8,451 nucleotides of DNA, from positions 1-8,451 of the forward strand of contig CAJJTI010000082.1 of NCBI GenBank assembly GCA_905194705.1, written 5' to 3'. The translations under genes and the position numbers were made by a program. Numbering within the stretch: position 1 is the first letter of the stretch; every line of letters begins with the position of its first letter. The notes beneath the pieces are model-generated. The model was not told where the DNA came from. It worked only from the letters and a program-made list of their open reading frames with translations, and did not search any database. Below are positions 1 through 6,921 of this stretch, one piece after another. Origin of the DNA: an uncultured Solobacterium sp. (GTDB lineage: Bacteria; Bacillota_I; Bacilli_A; Erysipelotrichales; Erysipelotrichaceae).

Positions 1-38
1 CAGTTTTTTCAAATTATCTAGATAATTTGAAAAAACTG
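1..38. repeat. Perfect 38-bp palindrome at the window edge, inside the first coding frame
   Basis: Bases 1-19 are the exact reverse complement of bases 20-38, with no spacer; the centre is CTAG. The match begins at base 1, so it may extend further left. The frame of the Fem-family gene runs straight through it. It could be a natural palindrome within the gene, a fold-back assembly artefact, or a point where an assembly graph broke. The repeat itself is certain; its meaning is not. Confidence 0.9.
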
Positions 39-977
39 GCAAAAAAGCATCATGCGATTGCTGTACGATTTGATCCGGCAATTTTAACACGCGTTTATTC
101 CTATAAAGATAGAAATAATGATATTCCTTTAGAAAATTTGGATGTAGTAGAAAGTTTGAAAAAATATGGGGCAATCCATTCTGGTTTTACAACCAAGATT
201 GAAGAAAGTACTCAGCCTCGCTTTAATGCTGAGATGAATGTTACAAAAGATTTTGAAGATCATCTAGAACATAAAACGATGAAATGTGTTAGAAATGCAA
301 TTCATAAAGGTATTGAAATAAAAGAAGGCAGAGAAGAAGTTAAAAATCTTGCTGTTGCAATGCATTATACAGAAGTAAGAAAACAAGTTGCGTTACGTAG
401 CGAAGATTATTTTGCACATATGATGGATGTATATGGCGATTGTGGCATATGTATGTCAGCTTCACTTAATTTTCCTAAACAGTTAAAACGCTTAGAAGAT
501 TCTATCAATGAAAAGAAAGAACAGATTGCTTTAAATCCTACAAAAAAACAAAAAGCTGCGCTTGTTAGAGAAATAGCTCAGGATGAAAAAGAATATCAGA
601 AGTTGGAAGAAGATTATAAACGCGAAGGAAAAGATGAAGTGATAACAAGTGGCATTTTAGCCTGCTATAACAAAAATCTGATGGAATTATTCTATATGGG
701 TAATAATCCTGATTATTTACGTATGTATAGCAGTTATCTTCTTTATAAATTATGTTTAGATAGATGTGTTGAACTGGGTATAGAAAAGTGCAGTTTTGGT
801 GGTATTGAAGGTACACTCGATGATGGTTTAACCTTATTTAAATCTAACTGGCTAATGAATGTAGAAGAATATATAGGTGAATTTAATATTATTTTAAATC
901 ATCCTGTTTATTATGCATTTAATACTGTTTACCCTAAAGTATTAAAACTTGCAGCTAAAGCGAGAGGTAAGAAATAA
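3..977 (+). CDS. FemAB/FemX-family peptidoglycan bridge aminoacyltransferase, 5' end cut by the window
   Basis: Fem-family enzymes move amino acids from aminoacyl-tRNA onto the peptidoglycan stem peptide at the inner face of the membrane, building the interpeptide bridge. The frame is open to the left edge, with no stop before base 3. Family members are about 400 residues, so roughly the first 90 are missing. A TTG at 27 is unlikely as a start: it has no SD, and residues before it (VFSNYL) continue an amphipathic helix that aligns with LISFFS in the next gene. Visible features are the RFDP strand (about base 75), a lysine/glutamate-rich helical hairpin typical of Fem proteins (about 470-640), and the C-terminal FGGIEG...LFKSNW...EYIGEF signature (about 795-890). 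The TAA stop overlaps the next ATG by one base, implying translational coupling. Which amino acid is transferred cannot be read from sequence. Family call is firm. Confidence 0.92.
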   Translation, partial: VFSNYLDNLKKLAKKHHAIAVRFDPAILTRVYSYKDRNNDIPLENLDVVESLKKYGAIHSGFTTKIEESTQPRFNAEMNVTKDFEDHLEHKTMKCVRNAIHKGIEIKEGREEVKNLAVAMHYTEVRKQVALRSEDYFAHMMDVYGDCGICMSASLNFPKQLKRLEDSINEKKEQIALNPTKKQKAALVREIAQDEKEYQKLEEDYKREGKDEVITSGILACYNKNLMELFYMGNNPDYLRMYSSYLLYKLCLDRCVELGIEKCSFGGIEGTLDDGLTLFKSNWLMNVEEYIGEFNIILNHPVYYAFNTVYPKVLKLAAKARGKK

Positions 978-2248
978 TGCGTTTTGTTAAGAATGTAGAT
1001 AAAAATCGATTTGATGCTTTTGCAATAGCTAGTCCAACGAACCATTATTCTAAAACAAGTGCTTTTATTGATTTTAAAAAGCCAGAGTTTTATGATGGTG
1101 ATTTACTTGGAGTTGAAGATGATAATGGTGATCTTATCGCTACAGCTGTGATGCTTCATAAAAAGTGTAAAATACCACACATACAGTTTAGCTATATTCA
1201 ATATGGTTTTAATCTTGATATTGAAAATAAAGAACTAATTTCCTTCTTTTCTAAAGAATTATCTAATTATGCTAGAGAAAAAGGTTCTGCTTTTTTGAGA
1301 ATGGATTTTAATATTACCCGTTTAGAACATGAGAAAAATGGGAAAATTAAAGAAGGTGGTTATAATCACGAATATATTACTGACATTCTTAAACAGAATG
1401 GTTTTACACATTTAGGTTATAACTATGGTTACAGTGGTAACTGGATGAGCAGATATACTTATCGTTTAAACTTAGATAAGCCTTGGAATGAAGTGAAAAA
1501 GGGTATTAAAAGATATAATATCTATTTAAATAAAAATAATCAAAGAGCTGTTAGAGTACATGAAGCTGGGAAAGAAGAATTAAGTGTTCTTGTCAACAGC
1601 CAAAAGGAATTATCTGAAAAACTTGGTTTCAAACCAAAAGATCAAGATTATTTTAAAAAGTTATGGGATTGTTATGGAGATGCAGTTCATTACTATGTGG
1701 TTACAACAAACTATCATGAAGCAAAAATGAACTTACAAAAAGAAATTCAGAGCCAGAAAGAACATATTGCTGTTTTAAAAGATCAAAATCGTATTGATTT
1801 AGCAAATAAAACAATTGCAGCTATGGAAAAAGAAATAGCAGAAATTGATACAGGATACGATATTGATAAAGAACAGGTTTTAGGCGCGAAATTTATTATT
1901 ATGCAGGGTGCTAATGTTTGGAATGTAAATATGTATACAGTTAAAACATTACTAAATTTTAGAGGTGCTTTTGCGTTACATGCATATGCAATTGAACATC
2001 TGTATCAAGCAGGTGCTAAAACATATGACTTTGAAGGAATATCAGGTTCAATGGATCCGTCTGATGAATTCTATGGACAAACAGACTTTAAGAAGAGTTT
2101 TGGTGGAGATTATTTAGAATTTTTAGGTGAATTTGATGCAGTATTCAATGAAAAAAAATATGAGCAATGGAAAAAAACAACTTGGTTTATTTCTCATGCA
2201 AGAAGAAGATTAAGATATATGTTCTTCCATAAGAAAAATAAGGCATAA
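977..2248 (+). CDS. FemAB/FemX-family peptidoglycan bridge aminoacyltransferase, complete
   Basis: A second Fem-family transferase of 423 residues, the usual full length. It is predicted to add an amino acid from aminoacyl-tRNA to a lipid-linked peptidoglycan precursor on the cytoplasmic side of the membrane. The N-terminal half carries one acetyltransferase-like fold with an FLRMDF strand. A second such fold follows, interrupted by a charged coiled-coil arm at about residues 248-300. Near the C-terminus is the FEGISG...DFKKSFGG...FLGEFD signature, parallel to that in the upstream gene. The start is ATG in TAATG, overlapping the upstream stop by one base, with GAGAGGT at 962-968 as SD. A tandem pair recalls murMN of streptococci or femAB of staphylococci, where each enzyme adds a different position of the bridge. 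That split of roles is inference here, so no symbol is given. Confidence 0.94.
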   Translation: MRFVKNVDKNRFDAFAIASPTNHYSKTSAFIDFKKPEFYDGDLLGVEDDNGDLIATAVMLHKKCKIPHIQFSYIQYGFNLDIENKELISFFSKELSNYAREKGSAFLRMDFNITRLEHEKNGKIKEGGYNHEYITDILKQNGFTHLGYNYGYSGNWMSRYTYRLNLDKPWNEVKKGIKRYNIYLNKNNQRAVRVHEAGKEELSVLVNSQKELSEKLGFKPKDQDYFKKLWDCYGDAVHYYVVTTNYHEAKMNLQKEIQSQKEHIAVLKDQNRIDLANKTIAAMEKEIAEIDTGYDIDKEQVLGAKFIIMQGANVWNVNMYTVKTLLNFRGAFALHAYAIEHLYQAGAKTYDFEGISGSMDPSDEFYGQTDFKKSFGGDYLEFLGEFDAVFNEKKYEQWKKTTWFISHARRRLRYMFFHKKNKA

Positions 2249-2269
2249 AAAAACCTTGTTAAACAAGGT
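2247..2269 (-). terminator. Rho-independent terminator of tRNA-Gln
   Basis: On the minus strand, a 7-bp stem (ACCTTGT/ACAAGGT, arms 2263-2269 and 2253-2259, loop 2260-2262) is followed directly by a run of T (plus-strand A run 2247-2253). It lies 11 bases past the tRNA 3' end. Read on the plus strand the same hairpin has A residues before it and few T after it, so it would stop the fem transcript only weakly. Confidence 0.8.
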
Positions 2270-2280
2270 AATTAACTATA

Positions 2281-2355
2281 TGGCTGGGATAGAGAGATTC
2301 GAACTCCCGAATGACTGGTTCAGAGCCAGTTGCCTTACCGCTTGGCAATATCCCA
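2281..2355 (-). tRNA. tRNA-Gln, anticodon CUG
   Basis: The reverse complement folds into a complete 75-nt cloverleaf: acceptor stem TGGGATA/TATCCCA, D-arm GCC-AAGCGGTAA-GGC, anticodon stem ACTGG/CCAGT with loop CTCTGAA (anticodon CTG, reading CAG), and T-arm GGGAG-TTCGAAT-CTCTC with one G-U pair. Discriminator G73 and an encoded CCA end follow. The weak first pair U1-A72 and the GCCAAGCGGTAAGGC D-arm are typical of bacterial tRNA-Gln. It is transcribed opposite to its neighbours, with its own promoter and terminator. In Bacillota lacking GlnRS, this tRNA is charged with glutamate by GluRS and amidated by GatCAB; the divergently adjacent gene is gltX. Confidence 0.95.
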
Positions 2356-2361
2356 ACAAGC

Positions 2362-2389
2362 ACTATTTATTATACCGTTAATAAATAGT
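2362..2389. repeat. Perfect 11-bp inverted repeat around the tRNA-Gln -10 box
   Basis: ACTATTTATTA (2362-2372) and TAATAAATAGT (2379-2389) are exact inverted copies with a 6-base spacer. The repeat covers the -10 box, nearly all of the spacer and the probable transcription start of tRNA-Gln. It lies outside the predicted gltX transcript, so any role would be at the DNA level, for example as an operator. An AT-rich coincidence is possible. Confidence 0.6.
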
Positions 2390-2396
2390 ATTTCAA
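2369..2396 (-). promoter_or_regulatory. Promoter of tRNA-Gln
   Basis: On the minus strand, TTGAAA (-35, plus-strand 2391-2396) and a perfect TATAAT (-10, 2369-2374) are separated by 16 bases. The predicted start of transcription is about 7 bases before the mature tRNA 5' end at 2355, a normal short leader for a tRNA gene. Confidence 0.75.
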
Positions 2397-2417
2397 CAAA
2401 AAGTTTTTCGCATTTCT

Positions 2418-2445
2418 TTGTTTTTATACAGAAATAGAGTAAAAT
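2418..2445 (+). promoter_or_regulatory. Probable promoter of gltX
   Basis: TTGTTT (2418-2423) and TAAAAT (2440-2445) are 16 bases apart. The implied transcript start near 2452 gives a leader of about 20 bases, just enough for the SD AGGGGG at 2461-2466, six bases before the ATG. The -10 is good and the -35 is weak. Such a short leader leaves no room for a T-box or other riboswitch. Confidence 0.6.
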
Positions 2446-2472
2446 TATTACGATTAGTGTAGGGGGAAAAGT

Positions 2473-3930
2473 ATGACAAATATTAGAACTAGATTTGCAC
2501 CAAGTCCTACGGGTTATATGCATATAGGAAACTTGAGAACTGCTTTATGGGCATATTTAATTGCAAAAAAAGATCCTCAAGGTGTATTTATTCTTCGTAT
2601 CGAAGATACTGACCAAGGACGTTTAATTGAAGGCGCTACAGAAATTATTTATAAAACAATGGAACAATGTAAATTATTCCATGATGAAGGACCAGATGTT
2701 GGTGGACCTGTTGGACCATATGTTCAATCTGAACGCGTTAAGAGTGGTCTATATATGGATTATGCTAGAAAGTTAATTGAACTTGGTGGAGCTCATTATT
2801 GTTTCTGTGATGAAGAAATGATTAATGCTCAACGCGAAATTCAAGAAGCTCGTGGAGAATCATTCAAATATGATGATCCTTGTAAGAATATTTCCATTGA
2901 AGAAGCAGAAAAGCGAATTGCTGCAGGTGAGAAGTTTGTAGTTCGCCAAACAATTCCTACTTCTGGAACTACTTCATTTGATGATGAAGTATTTGGACAT
3001 ATTACAGTAGAAAATGAAACATTAGATGAATCTATCTTAATTAAATCTGATGGTTTCCCAACATATAACTTTGCCAATGTTGTAGATGACCATTTAATGG
3101 GAATTACTGATGTTGTTCGTGGTATGGAATATTTAAGCAGTACACCAAAATATAACTTGATTTATAATGCTTTTGGTTGGGATATTCCTAGATATATCCA
3201 TTGTCCACCTGTAATGAAGGATGAACATAGCAAATTATCAAAACGTAATGGCGATGCTTCTTTCCAGGATTTAGTTGCTAAGGGATTTTTGCCAGAAGCT
3301 ATCCTAAATTACATTGCGATGCTTGGATGGTCTCCAGAAAACAATCAAGAAATTTTCACATTGGAAGAATTAACAAAGGCTTTCAATGTTAAACATATTG
3401 GTACAAGTGGAGCAATCTTCGATCCAGTTAAATTAACATCAATTAACTCTTTATGGTTAAGAGGTATGGATTTAGATACATATTACAATTTAGTTAAACC
3501 ATATATTGATGAAACAGTTAAAGGTAACTTTGACAAAAAGAGAATCGCAGCTATTTTACAGCCACGCGCTACTACTTTAGTTGAAATCCCTGAGATGGTT
3601 GATTTCTTTGATACTTTCCCTGCATATACAAATGATTTATATGTAAATAAGAAGATGAAGACAACCGAAGAAATTGCACTTAAATCATTAACAGCATCTA
3701 GAGAAGTTTTAGCTAACCAAACTGACTGGTCTGAAGAAAATCTACATACAGTATTAATGGAATTACCAGCTAAATTAGAAATGAAAAATGGTCAAGTTTT
3801 ATTCCCATTACGTTTAGCTATTTCTGGTAAACAATTTACTCCTGGTGGAGCAATTGAAATTGCTGCAATTCTAGGAAAAGATGAAACATTAAGAAGATTA
3901 GATTTATCTATTGCACAATTATCTAAATAA
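2473..3930 (+). CDS. gltX: Glutamyl-tRNA synthetase (class I)
   Basis: Attaches glutamate to tRNA-Glu using ATP in the cytoplasm. The 485-residue length is typical for bacterial GluRS. The opening RFAPSPTGYMHIGNLRTA carries the HIGH-type motif as HIGN (residues 17-20). The KMSKS counterpart is KLSKR (residues 254-258). A CxC pair (C110, C112) sits in the acceptor-binding insertion, and IRTRFAPSPTG and LRIEDTD are diagnostic. The C-terminal part is the helical anticodon-binding region. The start is fixed by AGGGGG six bases upstream. In most Bacillota the enzyme is non-discriminating and also makes Glu-tRNA-Gln for GatCAB; the divergent tRNA-Gln next door fits this, but discrimination cannot be read directly here. 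A hairpin follows the stop before rdgB. Confidence 0.98.
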   Translation: MTNIRTRFAPSPTGYMHIGNLRTALWAYLIAKKDPQGVFILRIEDTDQGRLIEGATEIIYKTMEQCKLFHDEGPDVGGPVGPYVQSERVKSGLYMDYARKLIELGGAHYCFCDEEMINAQREIQEARGESFKYDDPCKNISIEEAEKRIAAGEKFVVRQTIPTSGTTSFDDEVFGHITVENETLDESILIKSDGFPTYNFANVVDDHLMGITDVVRGMEYLSSTPKYNLIYNAFGWDIPRYIHCPPVMKDEHSKLSKRNGDASFQDLVAKGFLPEAILNYIAMLGWSPENNQEIFTLEELTKAFNVKHIGTSGAIFDPVKLTSINSLWLRGMDLDTYYNLVKPYIDETVKGNFDKKRIAAILQPRATTLVEIPEMVDFFDTFPAYTNDLYVNKKMKTTEEIALKSLTASREVLANQTDWSEENLHTVLMELPAKLEMKNGQVLFPLRLAISGKQFTPGGAIEIAAILGKDETLRRLDLSIAQLSK

Positions 3931-3936
3931 CTAATG

Positions 3937-3965
3937 AAAATAACAGTCATTTAGACTGTTATTTT
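3937..3965 (+). terminator. Hairpin between gltX and rdgB, terminator or attenuator
   Basis: A perfect 12-bp stem (AAAATAACAGTC 3937-3948, GACTGTTATTTT 3954-3965) with loop ATTTA lies just after the gltX stop. The T-rich tract is part of the right arm, with only ATTA following, so termination is probably partial. The rdgB SD begins six bases later and no promoter fits between, so the downstream genes probably depend on read-through, on a promoter within gltX, or on RNA processing here. Confidence 0.6.
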
Positions 3966-3979
3966 ATTACAGGAGGAGT

Positions 3980-4567
3980 ATGAAAAAAATTATCGTTGCC
4001 AGTGGCAATGCTGGTAAAATTAAAGAATTCAAATCTATGTTAGAACCAGAAGGTTATGAAGTAATCAGTATGAAAGAACTTGATGGTGCAAAAGAACCAG
4101 AAGAAACAGGTTCTACATTCCATGATAATGCCATTTTAAAAGCTCAAGCTATTGTAGATGTATTTCAAATGCCAGCTATTGCGGATGATTCTGGTATTGA
4201 AATTGATGCTTTTGACAAAAAACCAGGTGTATACAGTGCTAGATTTTTAGGGCATGATACACCATATGATTATAAGAATAAGATTATCTTAGAACGTATG
4301 AAAAACGTTACCAATAGAACATGCCGTTATGTATGTGCTATTGCATGGTGTGAACCAGATAAAGATCCAATCGTATTTGAAGATACTGTTGAATGTGAAA
4401 TTGCTAGAGAAGCTAAAGGTTCTAATGGTTTTGGTTATGATCCAATTGTATATTACCCACCATTTAACAAAACAATGGCAGAAATGACTGATGAAGAAAA
4501 GAATAGTATTTCTCATCGTGGTAAAGCAATTAGAAAGTTTGAAAACTGGCTGAATGAAAATAAATAG
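3980..4567 (+). CDS. rdgB: XTP/dITP pyrophosphatase (HAM1/RdgB family)
   Basis: Cleaves non-canonical purine triphosphates (XTP, ITP, dITP) to monophosphate and pyrophosphate, keeping hypoxanthine and xanthine out of nucleic acids; cytoplasmic, active as a dimer. The 195-residue protein has all family blocks: ASGNAGKIKEF at the N-terminus (substrate-binding loop, residues 7-17), ADDSGIEID (68-76, with the catalytic/metal-binding acidic residues), PGVYSARFLG, GFGYDP (150-155) and SHRGKA (178-183). The start matches the family. Its SD, AGGAGG at 3971-3976, is only three bases from the ATG, closer than usual, which might lower initiation. The 3' end overlaps the next gene by 14 bases. It heads a tight run of five genes. 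The B. subtilis homologue is ysnA. Confidence 0.97.
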   Translation: MKKIIVASGNAGKIKEFKSMLEPEGYEVISMKELDGAKEPEETGSTFHDNAILKAQAIVDVFQMPAIADDSGIEIDAFDKKPGVYSARFLGHDTPYDYKNKIILERMKNVTNRTCRYVCAIAWCEPDKDPIVFEDTVECEIAREAKGSNGFGYDPIVYYPPFNKTMAEMTDEEKNSISHRGKAIRKFENWLNENK

Positions 4568-5231
4568 GATACTTTTATCACTTTCTTTTCTTTGTTTATC
4601 TGTTGTAATGTTATTGACGATTGTTGATTACAACTGTTTTGACATGTCCTTTTATCAAAAAGAATATATACAAAATGATACTTGTACTGCAACGGGTTTA
4701 AATGAAAATGATCTTTTAGATACAACAAATGTATTATTTGATTATTTACATGATGAAAGGGATGATTTAAATCTTGAACATGTTATAAATGGCAATATGC
4801 GAGAAGTATTTGATACAAGAGAAAAAACACATATGATTGATGTGAAAAATCTATATCAAAATGCAATGTCTGTTCGTAATGTATTATTGATTACATCAAT
4901 AGTTTTGCTGGCAGTTGGATTATATTTGTCAAAGGAACGCTATATTCGTTTTATCTATGATGGTTATAAAACAGGGGTTTCATTTCTGTTACTTATTATT
5001 GTTTGTATTGCAGTAATAGCAATAATGGATTTTAATGCTTTCTGGCTGCAATTTCATTATTTGTTTTTTACAAATGATTTGTTTTTGCTGGATCCTAATA
5101 CAGAAATACTTATCAATATGGTTCCAGAACAGTTTTTTACAGATTTAGTTTTCCGTATTATTGCTATGTTTATTAGCAGTTTAAGTGTTTTCTATTTGTT
5201 ATTAAGATATTTATATAAAAAGGTGAATTAA
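4554..5231 (+). CDS. DUF1461/TIGR01906-like integral membrane protein
   Basis: A 225-residue protein of unknown function. It has a hydrophobic N-terminal segment (about 6-25), an extracytoplasmic-looking region to about residue 105, then three membrane segments (about 107-127, 140-160 and 200-220). REKTHMIDVKNL (from residue 89) and the later FHYLFFTND...LLDP...MVPEQFF blocks resemble the TIGR01906/DUF1461 family as I recall it, with conserved charged and aromatic residues before and between the helices. The ATG at 4554 lies inside the end of rdgB (14-base overlap) with no clear SD, so translation is likely coupled to rdgB. The next in-frame ATG (4608) would cut into the first membrane segment. 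The stop directly abuts the trmL ATG. The gene is solid; the family call is from memory of motifs. Confidence 0.85.
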   Translation: MKINRILLSLSFLCLSVVMLLTIVDYNCFDMSFYQKEYIQNDTCTATGLNENDLLDTTNVLFDYLHDERDDLNLEHVINGNMREVFDTREKTHMIDVKNLYQNAMSVRNVLLITSIVLLAVGLYLSKERYIRFIYDGYKTGVSFLLLIIVCIAVIAIMDFNAFWLQFHYLFFTNDLFLLDPNTEILINMVPEQFFTDLVFRIIAMFISSLSVFYLLLRYLYKKVN

Positions 5232-5759
5232 ATGATTAATGTAGTTTTATATGAACCGGAAATACCTCAGAATACAGGTAATATTATGCGTACGTGCATG
5301 GCTTTTCATTGTTGTCTGCATTTAATTGAGCCATTAGGTTTTTCTCTTGATGAATCTCATCTAAGAAGAGCAGGAATGGATTATAGAGATAAAATTGAAA
5401 TGCATAGATATGAAAACTGGAGTGCATTTTTAAAAGAAAATGAGGGCGATTTCTATTATGTTACCCGTTATGGTGATAAAGCTCCTTCGCATTTTGATTA
5501 TACACAATGTAAAGGAGATATCTATTTAGTCTTTGGTAAAGAAAGCACAGGTATTCCAAAAGAAATTCTGTATGACCATTTAGATAGATGTATTCGTATT
5601 CCGATGGTTAAGGAAGCGAGAAGTTTGAATTTATCGAATTGTGTTGCCTTATGTGTATATGAAGTATTAGATCAACTAGGATATCCTGATTTATGTTCTA
5701 CAGAAACAATTAAGGGAGAAGACTTTTTATCTAGTGAAGTCTGGAGAGAAAAGAAGTAA
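5232..5759 (+). CDS. trmL: tRNA (cytidine/uridine-34)-2'-O-methyltransferase, SPOUT family
   Basis: Methylates the 2'-OH of the wobble nucleotide of tRNA-Leu isoacceptors with S-adenosylmethionine, stabilising decoding. All three SPOUT/TrmL blocks are present: EIPQNTGNIMRTC (residues 10-22), FGKESTGIP (101-109) and RSLNLSNCVALCVYE (130-144), which together form the trefoil knot that binds SAM. At 175 residues it is slightly longer than the usual roughly 155-160, through a C-terminal tail after QLGYPDL. The ATG immediately follows the upstream stop, and AAGGTG (5220-5225) serves as SD, within the end of the upstream gene. Also named CspR or YibK in other genomes. Confidence 0.96.
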   Translation: MINVVLYEPEIPQNTGNIMRTCMAFHCCLHLIEPLGFSLDESHLRRAGMDYRDKIEMHRYENWSAFLKENEGDFYYVTRYGDKAPSHFDYTQCKGDIYLVFGKESTGIPKEILYDHLDRCIRIPMVKEARSLNLSNCVALCVYEVLDQLGYPDLCSTETIKGEDFLSSEVWREKK

Positions 5760-5768
5760 TATAGACTT

Positions 5769-5975
5769 ATGATTGAAACAGTAAGTGATTTTTTATCTAT
5801 ATGTATTCTCATAGTGATTATACTATATGGTTTTTATTGTCTATATCTTGTTTCTTTAAAGCATCATGAGGCAATATTAAAGCTTATGGAAAAAAAGTAT
5901 TACAAGTATTATGACAATTCTCTTGATGAAGATGATGATGACGATAATACTTATGGACCATATTATGGAGAATAG
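5769..5975 (+). CDS. Small single-pass membrane protein with acidic tail, unknown function
   Basis: A 68-residue product not recognised as any family. A hydrophobic stretch at about residues 8-30 (ILIVIILYGFYCLYLV) should form one membrane helix. It is followed by a basic, tyrosine-rich segment (KLMEKKYYKYY) and a very acidic end (DEDDDDD, then NTYGPYYGE). By the positive-inside rule the C-terminal part is probably cytoplasmic. It lies 9 bases after trmL and 2 bases before the YitT-family gene, all in one direction, and the next gene's SD (GGAG 5967-5970) lies in its last codons. Its own SD is weak (AGAAG near 5752). Snug placement in the run supports a real gene, but no function can be assigned. 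Confidence 0.7.
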   Translation: MIETVSDFLSICILIVIILYGFYCLYLVSLKHHEAILKLMEKKYYKYYDNSLDEDDDDDNTYGPYYGE

Positions 5976-5977
5976 AG

Positions 5978-6844
5978 ATGCAGATAGTTAAATTTGAAAA
6001 AAAAGATTTTAAAATGTTATTTTTTGTAATTCTTTCCGCATTCATTTATGCTTGCGGTTTTAATATTTTTGTAAAATCAGGAAACTTGTTTCCGGGAGGA
6101 TTTGCGGGTATATCTAGACTTTTATCGGCAATTCTTTCTGATTTTTGTCATATAAATGTCTCTTTCAGTGTAATTTATATGACCTTGAATGTGATTACTT
6201 CAATTGTTGTATTTAAGAAAATTGGTAAGAAGTTCATGATTTTTTCAATCATGCATTATTTCCTCGTTTCATTATTTACAACGATTTTACCATCAGTTAT
6301 GATTACTGAAGATATCCTTTTAATCAGTGTATTTGGTGGTTTAATCAATGGTTTTGCAATCAGTATTGCTCTAAGAAATAACGCATCAAGTGGTGGTTCA
6401 GACTTTATTGCAATTTATTTTTCTATTCGTTTTAATGTCTCTACATGGAATTATGTATTATGCATGAATGCTGTTGTCTTAGTATTAGCAGGTTTGTTAT
6501 TTGGATGGGAAAAAGCTTTATATTCGATTATTTTCCAATTCGTATCAACACAAGTTGTTAATACAATGCATAATCGTTATAAATCAAGTCAACTGGATAT
6601 TATTACAAATATGCCAGATGAAATATGCAATGCTGTGTTCCATACTTGTAGACACGGTATTACAAAAATTAGATGTACGGGTGGTTTCACTAATAAAGAA
6701 CACTGGTTATTAATCATGGCGGTTAATCAATATCAGTTAAAAAATGTAGTTGATTCAATTAAAAGAGTAGATCCTCATGCATTTATAACTTTACATAACG
6801 TTGATCGTGTCATTGGCAATTATTATCAAAAACCTTTAGAATAA
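5978..6844 (+). CDS. YitT-family membrane protein (DUF161 plus DUF2179)
   Basis: A 288-residue protein with the standard YitT layout: about five membrane helices in residues 13-190, then a soluble ACT-like DUF2179 domain from about 205. Two glycine-rich turns, LFPGGFAGIS (37-46) and ASSGGSDFIA, are the repeated family motif. The C-terminal domain contains CRHGITKIRCTGGFTNKE and ends with a DPHAFITLHNVDRVIG block. Many Bacillota encode several paralogues; transport has been suggested but the function is not established. The start follows GGAG at 5967-5970 by seven bases. It is the last gene of the rdgB run. I see no clear terminator hairpin between its stop and the mgtE promoter. Confidence 0.93.
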   Translation: MQIVKFEKKDFKMLFFVILSAFIYACGFNIFVKSGNLFPGGFAGISRLLSAILSDFCHINVSFSVIYMTLNVITSIVVFKKIGKKFMIFSIMHYFLVSLFTTILPSVMITEDILLISVFGGLINGFAISIALRNNASSGGSDFIAIYFSIRFNVSTWNYVLCMNAVVLVLAGLLFGWEKALYSIIFQFVSTQVVNTMHNRYKSSQLDIITNMPDEICNAVFHTCRHGITKIRCTGGFTNKEHWLLIMAVNQYQLKNVVDSIKRVDPHAFITLHNVDRVIGNYYQKPLE

Positions 6845-6870
6845 ATGACTTTTGTTCGATATGCTTTATG

Positions 6871-6899
6871 TTGACGGCATATTATTCTATGTTTAAAAT
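6871..6899 (+). promoter_or_regulatory. Promoter of the mgtE unit
   Basis: TTGACG (6871-6876) and TAAAAT (6894-6899) are spaced by exactly 17 bases, each one mismatch from the sigma-A consensus. Transcription would begin near 6906, giving mgtE a leader of roughly 90 bases that contains the candidate short ORF at 6932-7012. Confidence 0.75.
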
Positions 6900-6921
6900 T
6901 TTTAATAGAGTACCAAAGGAG

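Noticed and set aside
27..29. TTG as start of the first Fem-family gene
   Set aside because: No SD precedes it, the frame is open to the window edge, and the upstream residues align with the paralogue. The gene is truncated by the window instead.
2281..2355. tRNA-Gln as an integration (att) site of a mobile element
   Set aside because: No integrase, no direct repeat of the tRNA end and no foreign-looking genes are nearby.
2446..2472. T-box leader upstream of gltX
   Set aside because: The predicted leader is only about 20 bases, with no specifier stem, T-box sequence or terminator.
2335..2523. Minus-strand ORF of 62 codons
   Set aside because: It runs through the tRNA-Gln gene and promoter region and into gltX, has no SD, and its product is not protein-like.
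6501..6713. Second plus-strand frame inside the YitT-family gene
   Set aside because: It overlaps a conserved coding region fully and has no SD or recognisable protein character.
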